From assembly GCA_944739405.2 (NCBI GenBank), contig OX123193.2, forward strand, positions 25,347,516-25,411,515: a DNA stretch of 64,000 nt. The letters are read 5' to 3'. This DNA is from Euclidia mi (taxonomy: Eukaryota > Arthropoda > Insecta > Lepidoptera > Erebidae). This document shows, in pieces, positions 34,036-47,425 of the stretch. The notes under the pieces were generated by a model that did no database searches, was not told where the DNA came from, and worked only from the letters and a program-made list of their open reading frames with translations. Within the stretch, counting starts at the first letter, position 1, and each line of letters opens with the position of its first letter. The position numbers and the translations under genes were made by a program.

Positions 34036-37000
34036 CCCAGATTTTTGCTATAATATTATTAACAATATTTATCTAACCCTTGGTACCTACTTACTACGTA
34101 GAGTTAGTAGATATTTGTACTGAGTGCAGTTAGAAAGCACTTCCAGATATAATCTGAACAATGGGGTGATGAAATGGTGTGTAGTTAAGTCATTCATTAT
34201 ATTCATGTCCGAATTTAACCAGTAAAATACACATATAAAGATTTGACTAACTGACTCTGTTTCCTGCAGTGTACTACCGAAATTGTAAGTTTTCAGATAA
34301 TTCTAAGATAATTCTATCAAATATCATTCTAAGACTCTATGCTGCAACTGATAAATTTATAACAAAACCTGCGGATATGGTCATGATGACCTCTTGACCG
34401 TCCAAAGACATAAGTACAATCCAAACTGAGGAATCATCACGGTTGTTTATGTATTTTCAATCGACCCATAATAATCCCTAACTGTTGTTTTGGGAGGTTA
34501 GTGAATGTTTCGTTACTTTGACGATACAGGTAATTGATTTTTAGTGAACTTTGTATGTTAACAATTAAAAAATATTTGTAGCACAATGAATGTGGAAATA
34601 CTACTCATGAGATATTTAGTATGTCTAACTATTTACCTAAGAATAAAAAACTAGCACCGTGAGTAACAAAAGTAGCGCTAGAACTTTGTTTCTTTCGTAC
34701 GAAAACGAAGTAAAGATCACTTAAACGTTGAGAAAAACCAGTGTGATTGTTTCGCAAAGCGCGCGCGTTGTTGGTAAGTAAGGTACGGTAGCGGTCGTGG
34801 CAGTCGCCGTGTATCATAATTACGTTATAATATAATGACCGTGACGTGCGACCTTGGCGTTGATATTCCCATTGTTTGATACTACACACTTGAATTTTAA
34901 ATTTAGCTGGCCGTTCGCGTTACTGTAACAATACCGACCGCGCTTGTAATGCTCCTTATGTAACAGCTTTAATTTATATGTGCATCTTGATAGCGTTATC
35001 TTTCCGGCTTTAATTGTTTGTAATCTTTGTGAGATTTACATTAGTCACGGTATTCTCAGTACAGTTTCGATTGGTTAAATCAACCATCAATCTAATCGTT
35101 AAATCTAAATCTTCAATTCCAGTAACATATGGCATTTTAATCTGAATTCGTGAATTTTCATTGTATCTGCCTATGCCATGATAAGGGCCTATCTTTTGTT
35201 AATGGAGCGTAGGTATACGTTGAAAAAGAAGAAGTGATATTGGTATTTGAATAGGCGATAGTAAACACAATGTCGATTGTAGAGGATGTTGACAAAAGTT
35301 TTACTTTAGTGAAGACAGATGCTTGGAGTGTTGCGATATGATAGGCGATGAGATGGGAGGGCACGAGCTAGTGGGCCGAGCTAAGTGGGTCAAGTTACAG
35401 GGGTGGGTCGCGCGGCACAAAGCGCGAGGGGCGCTCGTCCCGGGACATAATAGCCACCTGAGCACGTGTGCCACCGGATACGACCACCTATTGTCTACCG
35501 GAGGAAGCGATTTCGACGCCGTCGGAAGATATGACGCCGATTTTTTTGTTAGTATGCTATAACTCAGACACGAATATAATGACTGGTGCGTGATAAGGGA
35601 GAAAACTAACCACATACACGTCACGAGTGACAACTCATTTGTGCTGCCCTGGACCACACAACGTACTGATGAAATTTACATGCATTTGATTCTGAACATC
35701 ATATTGATTGTAGGTATTCAAGACAATAAGCTACGAACAATTTTTTGTTCTGTTAAATTGGTTTCTTAATGTGTCGTTCTCAGTGCCTACAAATAAACAA
35801 TAAAATGTAGAAATAATTGAATGGAAAAGAATATAAATTAATTACACACGTAGCCACAATTGTTTCCAGATTACATTAAATAGATAATGGAATAAAAACA
35901 TTATTCGATTTTCAGATACCTAATGCAAATGGTAGTTACACCAAGACGATGGATGTACTTAGCACTAAAAGGGACATCAGTATTATCGTATTTACTACGT
36001 CAAGCCATGCTGATTTATGACGCGGGAAAATAAATGCTTTTGTGTTGAATCATAAACTCAATCGTCTAACGACTAAGGCCTTGCTTGACGATCAAAAGGT
36101 CAACTCTTCAAATGACTCTGTACCCACAAACAAGGACGTTCAGCTAAACACCGACTATAGTATTGTTTCTACGCTCTTAGTGATAATTTGACTACGAATT
36201 TTACCCAAATATATCACACAAGGAACCTATGTATATTATGAATAGGTACCTACATCAATACAGTACCTATCACTTCGTAAAGTTTAACACATAATGAAGA
36301 AAATTTGAAATTTTTCAGGAGCTTGAAGTTGAAAATCTTGGCAACAGGTGTTCAGTTTTTCACTAAACAAAACCTAATCTTAACGCAAATACTTGCTGAT
36401 AATTTATAATATTCCAGCAATAATTAGGTGAGTTTATTTCTTTCAGCAACACGTGGATGTGGACGAAAGATTCAGGTACCTATGTAACTGAATAAAGGCA
36501 GTTTATAATCTTAATTTGAAACATAAATTTGCGGATCTGTTGTATAGTTTACGTGACGTATAACAAGTGTGTTGTGTGGAAGTGACAGAGTAAGTCTATG
36601 GAGCGCTCGCGAAATGCAATTAGCAAGTTGAGAGCACTCCGCGTCGCGCACCTTCTCCGGGAAATGGCGCGGGAAATGAGTTTTCGATATTTGAATAAAT
36701 GCGCCAAGGAAATAAACACGCGGGGAATATTGTCTCTGATCGTAGAACAATCTCCCATCATGTAACAGCAGTGCACGAGGAAATAGAAACGCTATTAAGA
36801 ACGTGTGATGTATGCAAAAACTATCCGGAGCTGCTCTAGAGCTATTAGCCGACAGGAAAATGTCGGCGATTGTTCAACAAAAATATTGTTCAAACTATAT
36901 TTAAATAGGCATTATAATAATAACATGTTAAGTCTACTTTAAATAAAGTTGTTTGATGATCAGCGAAATGGTTTGATGTGCCTCGCAAGTTTTCTGAAGC

Positions 37001-37959
37001 TGACGGTTATTATTTTTAATTTGTCATATCTGCTGATAGTGTTTGCAAGGAAATTGTTTTAGCCACCATAAGATATTGAACAATAAAAAGTGTTTACCTC
37101 TTCTTACGCTAAAAATACCTCAACCAAGGAACCTTGTAGGTACACCGACAGTTAACGTTTTGGCGGCATTTAAAGGCATCACAAGGAAGCCTTAAGATCG
37201 TTTGAAAAATAAAACCCTTAAAATACAATGTAACTACTCATGTTCAAGAAGTCGGCATTTACAAAGACACAAATTACGTATGGCATCGGCGTCATATCGA
37301 TCGCAAAAACTCGGGCAGCTATCGAGCATGCGGCGGCGGACAATCGATATTCACAGAGTTAACTCCCCATTCCCAGCGCTCGTTCAAATTTAAAAATACA
37401 ATTTACCGAGGAATTCCCTGCTTTGAATTACATTAAGTGTAAACAATAAAGCGTTAGCGAGCGTATCGGCCGCGGCAGGCGACGGAAGTCACAGATAAAC
37501 AATCTTTTTTAGATAAAAACACTGAAAACACTCCATAAATCTGTAGCGCGGTTCGGCGGCACTTCATCCAGAACTGACAACGCGACAGGCATCAGCTAAA
37601 CTCACTCGCACTCCCTCTATATAATTATAGCACTCCCCAGGATCGACAACATAAAAGGTTTTTTTAGGTAACGCTCCTAACCTTTGCACTAATTAAAAAG
37701 CGCACCGTATCCGGCCCTGTCGATTATTCGAACTGATTGAATACTCATTTGAAATTCAATTTCTGTTCTCTATTGGTCCGGGGTAAGACTTAAAAATTTT
37801 ATTTCCGGCGAATTAAGGATACGATATATAACTCTGTGACATTCATTAACTATAATTTGTTTTATATTTCCAAGAGCGGCTGTTACATTTAAAAACAAAT
37901 TTTACGATATTTAGTCGGGCCTCTATTATTTGTTAAGCATAGCGCGCCGTAGTTTTTGT

Positions 37960-38060
37960 CAACGATGTACGGTGCGCGACGTTCGGACGATGCTGCTCCG
38001 TGGGCTGTGTTTTAAATTGGAGCGAGCCCGGGACGTCACTTCCGGTACCAATAATTTATT
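37960..38060. promoter_or_regulatory. composite CRE/ETS site in a CpG-rich island
   Basis: GACGTCACTTCCGGT at 38032-38046 joins a CRE core to an ETS site (complement ACCGGAAGTG) with one base shared. A related CGGAAGTCAC lies 550 bases to the left at 37483-37492. Candidate autoregulatory or ERK-responsive element, by motif only. Confidence 0.4.
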
Positions 38061-38641
38061 TCTCTCGGCCTCCGTCATGTGTCGCGATGGCGCGTGATAC
38101 GACATTTATCCAAGTTTATATTTGGAACGATTTCTGAGAACATTATGATTGTGACATATTCTCGTTACAGTGTCGACCTCGCCACTACAAGTATTGATGC
38201 GCTCATATGTTACACGAAATAGCAAATCTCTGTTATCTTCACCGGTGTGTTCTATAACAAGCGTTACGTATCTGTTATTGTAGAAGTCAGTAAGTACAGT
38301 TTTGTCTGTTTTCATTATATTTTATCTTTAAATACACAAGTACAAACAAATTGACAAGATACGAGACAGTTAACAAGCCTAAATAAATATGGCAAAAAAT
38401 AAATGTTATCGCGGGTTGAAAAGTCGAACAAAAAGCGTTGCGAGGAGTGAATGAGCGATGTGTGGAACATTGTTGTGACAGCGTCGGTATCTCAGGGGCA
38501 CTGTTGCGAAGGACAGCGGCGGCCCACGCCGTCCGGCACCCCCCCCCCCCCCTCCCCGCACACGTACCCGCCTGCCTACCCTGCTGCTACTACTGATAAC
38601 ATATCGACATGCCTAATGTACAATATAATTATATACTCTCC

Positions 38642-38725
38642 CAGTACATTCATACATACATACATAGACTCACGCCTGTTTCCCCGAAGGGGTAGGCAGA
38701 GGCTTATTAAACAGTACATTCATAC
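38642..38725 (-). mobile_element. ultra-short LINE 3'-end insertion with 14-bp duplication
   Basis: CAGTACATTCATAC at 38642-38655 and 38712-38725 flanks only 56 bases. These hold a TGTA-type tail and the CTCTGCCTACCCCTTCGGGG 3' segment (minus strand), which is the end shared by the LINE at 27.6 kb and the SINEs at 59-60 kb. It is an extremely 5'-truncated insertion. Confidence 0.88.
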
Positions 38726-41700
38726 TGTGTTTAAATAATTCGCTGAAAACTGCGAGCAACGTCGCTACTCCATTTTTATAAATTCCGCTTTAATTGCGAT
38801 TCTCTTTAGATTTAACACGTTCGAGTGTCGGGAAAAATGACTGATTTATGTGATTTAGCCGCGGCGGGTGCAATCAACGCAGGCTAAATGAGCCTCCGGA
38901 CAATTAAAATTCGCACCACCTAATAACGGATAATGAAGACTCTGCAAATATTTGTTTTTGCGGGGGATTCCTACGATGAGCGTACGACTGCCGCAAATAA
39001 GGCAATTAATTGAATTCGGCACATCAAAGGTGCCGCTGGCGGGCTTTGTCGGCGCCTCGAGACGCGCAAACTGCAGTAACCCGACACTTGTATTGAACCA
39101 TCGCCTGGTCTACTAACATCGCACGGTACAGCTAGTGAGGCGCGGTGGGAACGCGCAGGATTCGCGAAACTCCTCCGCCAATGTTCCCACACTGATACAC
39201 GCCGCACAAAGGAACCATCGAAAAACACCTGCGAAATTGCTAAATTGCTCCACATATCATGTTACGAGTAAAAAACGAGCCGTCTATTGCAGTAGGTGTC
39301 TCGAATTATTCCTTAAATACGTAACCACTTACATATGTATTTGGAACACGTTTATTGAAGTCAACTTATAAAACAGTGTAATTTCTTATCTAAGTAGATA
39401 TGGCTGTGTGAAAAATTCCATGAGTTTATACAAGTACACCCACACATGAATGCATTAACAGGCATTTATGTTATCACACACATAAAACCGTTTACTGAAC
39501 ATTAAATAAATCTAAAACGAGCCTACTTTATACCTACACAATATATCATCAAATCATAAAGAGCTGATTTCTATTGAGAATTTAAAGATTAAAGAACTTT
39601 ATAAGTGCTTCGGGTGGAGCATTTGATTAAAAACTGAAATTTTTATTATGCCATGAATTTTATCAATGCGCTTCGTCGACAAAATTAAAATAGCTGTAAA
39701 ACGAACGCGATAAGGACAGCTTTTGAATATTAAAACCGTTTGTGACTGGAGTGACCCCTACTTTTGTGTGGGGACAATAACATTGACAAGCAAATCAGAT
39801 TTGGAATACGAATCAAGGCCACGTGAGCTAGCTGAAGGAAAAGGGCTCATTGAATGGGCACTTTGTAAAGACCCTTATTAAGGGCTTATTGGAGGACAAG
39901 AGCTCCTCAGGGCCTCGCCGCGAGTTTGCAAGCACCCTATCAAACAAGTACCCCTTGCTCTTTTCGTGTGCCAAGCCTTAAGGGTTGATTTTTTTATTAA
40001 CTTCTTACCTGTCTGCACTTGAAAGGGCACTAAGGTGGGATTATGTGTTTTTTCATGTTGTTACACACAATGAATATATTCTCTACGGTCTATTGGAGTT
40101 GGATAAGTATCATTTTAAGTAAATATAGAGACTTGTACTTAGCCGGCAAGTGCGTTTATGTGCCATTCTGAAAGAACCATGCCAGTTATTCAATATTAAC
40201 TCCTATATAAAAGATAGGTAGCTAATTTTAATATTCGGTACTGTTTGAACGTTTTGTGTCACTGAAAAATTTCAGTCAAATAACTAAAAGCAATTCGCTT
40301 GATCCTGGCACCGAATCCCAAAATGATCAACCAACGATATAAACGCAATTTGAAGCGCTAACTCATGCCACGAGACTAACAACGCAAGTGCGATCTATTG
40401 TAGATAATGTTTTAATTATAACTCATTCTGTGTAATTAGATTAATAACATGCTAGCCACTATTTTTATTCTATTCGAAGAAACGCCTTTACCAACATTGC
40501 TTATAAGTTATAACTTGTACAGTAATATACATTGATTGAAATAATTATTTTATTGTGTTGTGACTATTAATAATATTCGAAAAATGAAATGCATAATTAA
40601 GGTGGTAGTTTCTTAATAAAAGTTTTATTTAATAGCTATAGAGCCTATTTGGATGATTAAAAAGTCAAACACTGGCTGGAGAGAGCGCCTATTTTATTTT
40701 TTATACCCTATAAGACTTTTCGTAGTTCGAAATTTGAAAAGGTTGCGCACGTGCGCAGGAGTGTGTATCGGGTTGCACCGGAAGCTTGCCAGTTGAACAC
40801 AATGGCCACCGGATGTGGCTGCTCGAAACGACACGTATCTCTTTATCGATATCTTAGAAAGCTCAATATTTTTCTTGTCGACACTTAACAACGATTGACA
40901 GTTATGAAGTGCAATGTAAATGGTATTGATTCGATCCGTATTGCTTGATGGTTCAGTAATTGTGACGTATAACAGGATCTGATAAAAGTGCGGTCGGCTG
41001 TACGTTATATGTAAAGACGTAAGGGTATATTTCCATCCCGTTATTGGCTTCCACCATTGTCATGTCCTAGAGGTGTAAGACTGGTGGGTTATTTTTTAAC
41101 AAGTCTATATCTCTCATGGATAGCAGTAGTTCTTATACGCTTCTAATATTTATAGCATTTTCCCTCACAGGGACATATTTCTCTCGGTAATGGTATAATA
41201 GCAGACAGAGTATATCGTAAACGTAGAGTCGTATCTATAGTGAGAGAACTTTTACGAATAGAAGTTTTGTATTATTGTTTATTATTGTGGAATGCCTGTA
41301 AAGGGTTTAATAAAGTTATACAATCGATTGAAGCCGGAGTAGGCTCAATAGGATCGCCATCGGCGTATCATTTGTTTGAAAATGGTAATTAAACATCATA
41401 AATACCAGAGTTTATGTTATAATGACGCCTAACTGCGCTGCGATTACGTGAAATCTATGTTTAACAAGATATTATTATACTATTGAATATTTGCTTTTAT
41501 TTTAAACCAATTATTATTTATAAAAAAGTAAGTGGTTAAATAGTGCGGATATCAGGTTGTAGAGGGCGGGGCGTGGCGTGGCCGCTGATAAATCAGTGCG
41601 GGTCGCAGGAGGCCGTCGCCGCCGCATTAACTGCCCATATCACTTTATACTAATAAATTACTATGATTGGCTGCCACGTAATACGCCCGATATATTGCTC

Positions 41701-41989
41701 AGCCAACTCATAAATGTACGCTAATAAGGATGACTGTACCCATTGCGGTTTATTGCCGATCCCACCGCGCACCGCCGCGAACGATGCACATTATTTCAGA
41801 ACGAGCTTTTTCACTTGTTTTTCGAAATGAAATACTTATAGTTTATTACCGAGCTGGATGTAATGTATTGAATAACAAGTGGCAGAGGGCGGGGAGTGGT
41901 CAGGGCACGGCATCGTGACCATGAATTTTTCAGAACATTAGACATATTGTTTAGAGTGCAAAGGATTTTGCAACGTTGTTCCGAGGCGC

Positions 41990-42600
41990 ACGTCCGGCGA
42001 TTAGTCGGCGAGTGCGCAACGCGTGGATGTGCCGGCGGGCGATCGCTAACCCTTGCGACAGCGCGGATGCCGCGAAATTGCACCAACACAACATTAACCA
42101 TATACCCACACGGTTTATTAATACGAGTGCAGTTGCAAAATATTGAATATATACGATGTGTTTTTGTGCGTTAACCTTCAGCTTCGTCGGCCCAGTTGCA
42201 TTAGTTTGCAACGCTCGAGTTGACGCGAGGACGCGAGAAATTCACCCGAGCCAAGCACACGCGCCCGCTAACGAACCAGCTACCCGACGAGTACTGTCTA
42301 CACCCACCCTCGCCCGCAGGCTTGATGAGATTACATCTGCGGCGTATTGTGTCATGCCTCCGTCTCTCGAACACAATCCTCCACAAGTGCGTGAAAAGGG
42401 TGCAATGCAATATTTTGTGGCAAAGATCAAAGCTACTAGTACTAGTATATCACGAAAGAAACTCACACTCACCACGCCACACCATACCAGGGTCCAACTC
42501 AGTGGAGTCCCTTGAACGAGAACTCGGGTGTAAGAACATAGCTTAACCAGAGTCCAGCCGCGCCATATTGTCTCACACGCACTCCATCTACACCGCACTT
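41990..42600. promoter_or_regulatory. CpG-rich island in long-isoform intron
   Basis: A 0.6-kb GC-rich patch with overlapping open frames of about 120 codons on both strands. Neither frame has a recognisable domain, so the openness is probably compositional. It could be an alternative promoter or enhancer. Confidence 0.3.
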
Positions 42601-45600
42601 ATCCTATCTGGGATATACCGCTCCCGTCCAATGAAGAAAATCTACGATCCTAATAAATGAAAATTAAAATCTTATTATTGGAATTGCAAGTGCAGTTTAC
42701 AAGTAAATGATAAAATTGAAATAAGATTTACGATAAGCGATGACAAGGTGAGATCACGACACTGAACTTTCGGACAAGTGGCTCCCAAGTGGAAGAACAA
42801 TGCGAGTGGTGAGCGACAGCGGGGAAGACTGGCGCGCGAGTCGCCGCGCCGCCGCCGCACGCCGGCCCCGTGGTAGGGGCGCCGGATTGAACAATCTACT
42901 CTTAAACTGCACTAAACCATTATTCAAGTTATAATAACACGCTACACCTCTATCAGGTGCTAAATTTTCTCATCAAACGACTCCCATAACGATAACTCAT
43001 TAAAATCATACGTTTATGTGTACAAGACACAGTGAAAACTAGTAATTTAACAGTAGATTTCCTATTTAGTTACGCGTGTATTTAACGTATGTTGCAAGGT
43101 TGAGCTACATTAGCTTGTCTCATTGTAGTATCATCGCCATATTTATAATGAAGTGAGTTAGTCGCAGGGTGGGCCGTGATTTATGACGGGCTAAATTAAC
43201 GTAGGATCCCTGTCCTTGATTTTAATCACTAGAGTCTGAGCGCTAACGAGTGAAGATGGCGACATTGCAAAAAAAAATCGCATAATTTATGATTGCGTTA
43301 AGGTGGGCGTAGCTATAGTTTATGTGAATACTCGTCAAAAGTGGTATAAAGATGTGACGTGTGGAATAATGGCACAAGGTACAAGACGGTGGCAGACCTC
43401 GGCGCGGCTGAAAGAGAGCGGAAAAACAGCGTCAAGGTCGCGAAGTTGCGCCACACACGCCGAGCAGCACACACCACACATTCGACGCACCCGAGTGGAA
43501 ACACAACGCCGTGACCAACACTTACACGCTTCTGCAGCACACACACATTATCATCTCTGGATTTATTTTATTGTACACGCCGAATTGGTATAATAATGCA
43601 CATAGATTTTTCAGGAAAATTATTAGAGAGAGGATTCTGTGACTCTTTGTAGTAACTATTAGTTTTAGTTTTTCGTGTGTGGCCAACTCTGGTGTCGAAG
43701 TTTTTAGACCGCCCGAAGGCCTCCGACATGGCCTAACGATCCTTATCCTTAGACTAGCACCGGGACCGACGGCTTTACGTGCCCTCCGAAGCACGGTAGC
43801 GCTCAAATGTAAATGCCACACACGGTCACCCCTCCAAGTGGCGACCTGTGCAAGCGTTGCTTAACTTTGCAGATCTGTTACGAACGACGAGCTAAGTCTC
43901 ACTATGAGCGCTACTAGTAGTAACTATAACAATTCATCACTAAAGGGAATCAGGAATATCCCAATAAATTTAATAGCATTTTGAATTTTGGGATGAAGAC
44001 CATATTTTCTACTTCTCAAAAGATTTTTTTGCAAACCTGAACAACGGACCAAATGCTTGTGCAATGCTTACACCTAATCGTTCGATCGCCATTTCGACGC
44101 ATCAGCTGTTGGACCATAAACGTTCTAAATTAAATTTTGTTACAGATGAAATGACCGGCTATTAAGATGATCAACTGCTCTTGTAAACATACGCATATAG
44201 ATGTGTTTTTAGAGATTCTCCTATCATCGGCTACTCTCAAAAATGATATACGCGTCTCATCAATTGGATGTGTAAATTGGTTGTATAATAGTTGACGTGG
44301 CGGTGTGGTGAGCAGAGACCACCCGTGTTAACGACGTCCACGAGGACATCTTGTCTCCTTAGTTAATTTATTATTTCAGTAGCTGAGCGCGGCCGCCGAC
44401 TGCAGTCAAAACATCCCGCTGCGATGATTTACAACGCAATAAACACACCGTTTTATATCTAATGGAAATGAGCTTTTATCCGTGAGATTACGCAGCAACC
44501 CCCGATTGTAAAATTTGATTAATTATTTACCGACCGATGTGAATACTACACCTATTTCACACCAGTTACATAACTCAACGTAATATATGTTGCCGAGATC
44601 AGATTTATGTGCTGATTAACAAGTCGATGCGAAATGGCTGAACCCTGATGCGCCCGCGACGTTTACTGTCGTCTTGTGTCAAAACATATTACATAACAGA
44701 CGAATCTCGTGCGCCAATACGGTAGCGGTACCCTTGTTCAAAATAGCCGCGTATTGTTATGTAGAAAGCAACTGTTTCAACTGTAATTTATGGCATCGCC
44801 AATAAACGTTAGTTTTGTTTGAAGCCAGTGGCGTATAATTGCTTGGTTATCGTGAATGGTACTATAATGAGGCTTAGTACATCGCCGCGCTATTGACTCC
44901 AACTCCTTATCTTTACAGCTCACCACTTTTACAACTCGAAAAAAAAGATAATTTTATGACAAACATTAAAGAATCGATAGATGTGAGATAGATATCATAC
45001 GTACGAGTATCACCATCGATGTAACAACATTAATATAAATTGTTCTACTGTTTTTATAATAGGCCAATTATGTTTCTCTTATCTACGAATATCTTACCTT
45101 GTGGAGTTGCTTCAATGTAACAGAAAATGGATGCAATTATTTATTAAAATCTTAATAATTACTTTGTAGCCGCTACGGTGCGTAGCCACTTACCGTAGAC
45201 CTCTCGTAGAGCCGCTACGCTTAATGTAAAATACTGTTTTGAAATGGCAAATAAATAAAGTGGTAGCAGTTAAGGAAATCCTGAGGTCTTTGGTGTACTG
45301 TTAAGTCCCGTATTGAGTAAGCAAGTCAGTTTCAGACCAGTTGGGACGTTAGATCATGCAGTTTTAACTTCAGATTTCGCTACAAGTTTAATTTACAAAT
45401 ATGATATATAAGTTGTGTAATATACGTTGAAATGCGGATTGTTATTAATACAAGTAATTTACTTCATTTCTCTAATAGTGCAAAGTATAAATACCGCTTG
45501 TACTGGTACGCTGACAGTTCAGTATAACCACATAACTCTGACAAACTGTTTATCGCAGCATCCGAGTATAGAGTAATTTGTCTGCAATTTCATGAATTAT

Positions 45601-45851
45601 AGTAAAAATTATTATTTTGATACTTGTTCATATTGGGGGTTGTTGTAATTTATTTAATTTAAAGTTGTAATTTAAAAGGTTTCCTTAAATGAAATGATCG
45701 TCAACATAAATGTATAGGTTCGTAATCGTAAATTTACTAGTCCTGACTGCCATTTCATCGCAGTCTTATCTTCTGAAACTAGTAGCATGAAATTTGGAGG
45801 GCGTGTTCCTTTTATAACATAGGCATTAACTAAGAAAGAATGTTGTAATAT

Positions 45852-46180
45852 AGCGGATATTCATGATCCTCTTTTTTATCCCCTTCATCATCATCATCAT
45901 CATCAGCCTTTAACAGTCCACTGCTGGACTAGGCCTCTCCTTTGAAAGGAGGTATGGCTTACTATACCACGCTGGCCAAGCGGGTTGGTATAGGGTTTGT
46001 ATCAAGTTTTCCTTCTCTTACAGTGCTGTTCTCTGCATAATATGCTCCCTCTGTCGGCTCTTACGACACCCATGGGATGATATGGAGTGGTGACATTCCG
46101 TATTCTTAATCCGTCACCACGCGGACATCCTCTTTTTTATCCCCTTAAGGGGATAAAAAAGAGGATCATGAATATCCGCT
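45852..46180. repeat. 68-bp perfect palindrome split by a SINE (family B)
   Basis: The left arm is 45852-45885 and the right arm 46147-46180, each 34 bases and exactly reverse-complementary. Between them are a family B SINE (45886-46128) and a second copy of the last 18 bases of the left arm (46129-46146), which is the target duplication. Before insertion the two arms met directly. Confidence 0.93.
45886..46128 (-). mobile_element. SINE family B with 18-bp target duplication
   Basis: A 243-bp element flanked by an 18-bp direct repeat at 45868-45885 and 46129-46146. It is oriented with its (GATGAT)n tail at the left, like 17773-18012 and opposite to 46833-47065. It lies 330 bases from the exon at 46458. 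Confidence 0.93.
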
Positions 46181-46457
46181 GATTTAGCCTAGTGCTATTA
46201 AATGCGGGCTACAGCTAGTCAAAAATGAACCTTCTTATAATCTAACATAACATTGTAGAGCTTATCATCGCGCCTAAATCAGGTTAAAAGTTTGTTTGAA
46301 AACACGTTAAACGTACAGCGGTTGGATGCGTGCGGCTCAAAATCGGTCTGTGTGGAGAACCTTGGGGGAGGCCTATGTCCAGCAGTGGACGCCTCTAGGC
46401 TGACATGATGATGACTGAAAACGTGGGAAACAGCGCCATCAGCTGGTGTGGACTTAC

Positions 46458-46586
46458 CGGTGTTGTTGTTGTTGTTGTAGTGATGCGCGGGCGGCGGGAT
46501 GTACTCGGGCAGCTCGGGCAGGCACACGTTGCTCTCGTACATGTTGGGCGGCACGTTGGCCAGCAGCGAGCGCTCCTTCTCCACGT
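46458..46586 (-). CDS. pnt: pnt exon following the PNT domain
   Basis: A 129-base exon, phase 1 at both ends. The first two bases complete Asp after LEILQK, giving the LQKD junction at the end of the PNT domain. It then reads VEKERSLLANVPPNMYESNV, CLPELPEYIPPPAHHYNNNN, NT. The acceptor is GTTGTCCAG above 46586; the donor is G|GTAAGT below 46458. The first few residues cap the last PNT helix; the rest is a Pro/Asn-rich linker. It splices to 16875-17123. It occurs only in the long isoform. It sits between inverted SINE copies at 45886-46128 and 46833-47065, and skipping it would keep the frame. Confidence 0.93.
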
Positions 46587-46832
46587 CTGGACAACAATTA
46601 TACTCATTTGTACAACATTAAACGGTATCTGACTGTACGTAGCAGCAATCGGGGTACAGGTTGAGGACCTTACAAAACTTTACAAAACCAAAAGTTCAAA
46701 AATGTAGTAATGTAATGTTTTCGCCTGTTATGGCTCTTACAGTCAGTTGTGAGAATTTTGTCATACACAGCGATACAGCTCTGAATTTAGCTCACTTTAT
46801 TGTTCTAAATGTAAGTCATATACTAAGACTTT

Positions 46833-47065
46833 TTCCGTGTGGTGACGGATTAAGAATACGGAATGTCACCACCCCATATCATCCCATGGGTGTCGTAAGA
46901 GCCGACAGAGGGAGCATATTATGCAGAGAACGGCACTGTAAGAGAAGGAAAACTTGATACAAACCCTATACCAACCCGTTTGGCCAGCGTGGTATAGTAG
47001 GCCAATTCCTCCTTTCAAGGGAGAGGCCTAGTCCAGCAGTGGACTGTTAAAGGCTGATGATGATG
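46833..47065 (+). mobile_element. SINE family B, inverted copy with 13-bp duplication
   Basis: A 233-bp element between ATACTAAGACTTT at 46820-46832 and 47066-47078. It is the reverse complement of the copy at 45886-46128. It lies in the 635-base intron between the two PNT-region exons and fills over a third of it. Confidence 0.92.
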
Positions 47066-47221
47066 ATACTAAGACTTTATCACTTTGGACAGTGAGTTTC
47101 ATTCAGACATGCAATATTTGATCAATGTTTTTAATTTCCTGTCCTAGGTGATCATAAAAACCGCTCTTGAGACTTTCATTTGTCAGCGTTGTACGGTGTT
47201 AAGGGTGGACACAGTACTTAC

Positions 47222-47425
47222 CTTTCTGCAGTATCTCGAGGTGCTCCCACAGTATGTCGCCCATGAAGGCGGGCGCCCTGGCCACGAACTCGTCGCGGCC
47301 CATGGCGCAGATGTCCTTGCCCTGCGCGCGCGCGAACTGCTGCAGCGCCACGCCCTCTAGCGAGAACTCGCGCGCGGCCCAGCGCAGCCACGCCGTCACC
47401 GCCGCCTCCGTCCATTGCCGAGGAT
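47222..47425 (-). CDS. pnt: pnt exon: core of the PNT (SAM) domain
   Basis: A 204-base exon, phase 1 at both ends. After the split Asp it reads PRQWTEAAVTAWLRWAAREF, SLEGVALQQFARAQGKDICA, MGRDEFVARAPAFMGDILWE, HLEILQK. This is the helical core of the Pointed domain: KDPRQWTE, the central W..WA..EFSL, and GDILWEHLEILQK all match ETS1. The PNT domain acts as a docking surface for ERK and for partner SAM domains such as Mae/Yan-type regulators in flies. The acceptor is TCGTCCAG above 47425; the donor is AAAG|GTAAGT. It occurs only in the long (P2-like) isoform. No key-residue loss is seen. Confidence 0.96.

Larger units (their letters stand above)
34036..45850 (-). other. pnt: long-isoform pnt intron with several CpG-rich islands
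   Basis: No exon was found. Islands include 35330-35540 (open in opposite frames on both strands), 37440-37490 (GACGGAAGTCAC), 37960-38050 (GACGTCACTTCCGGT), 41990-42600 and 42780-42880. A 14-base C-run is at 38539-38552. 43680-43830 looks like a decayed retroposon with family A-like words (CCGGGACCGACGGC). Confidence 0.5.

Noticed and set aside
42156..42598. opposed 119- and 118-codon frames as genes
   Set aside because: No domains, no splice support and CpG-rich composition. Kept only as a possible regulatory island.
46405..46664. plus-strand cysteine- or valine-rich frames opposite a pnt exon
   Set aside because: They are antisense to the Asn codon run and PNT-linker exon, and are runs of single residues.
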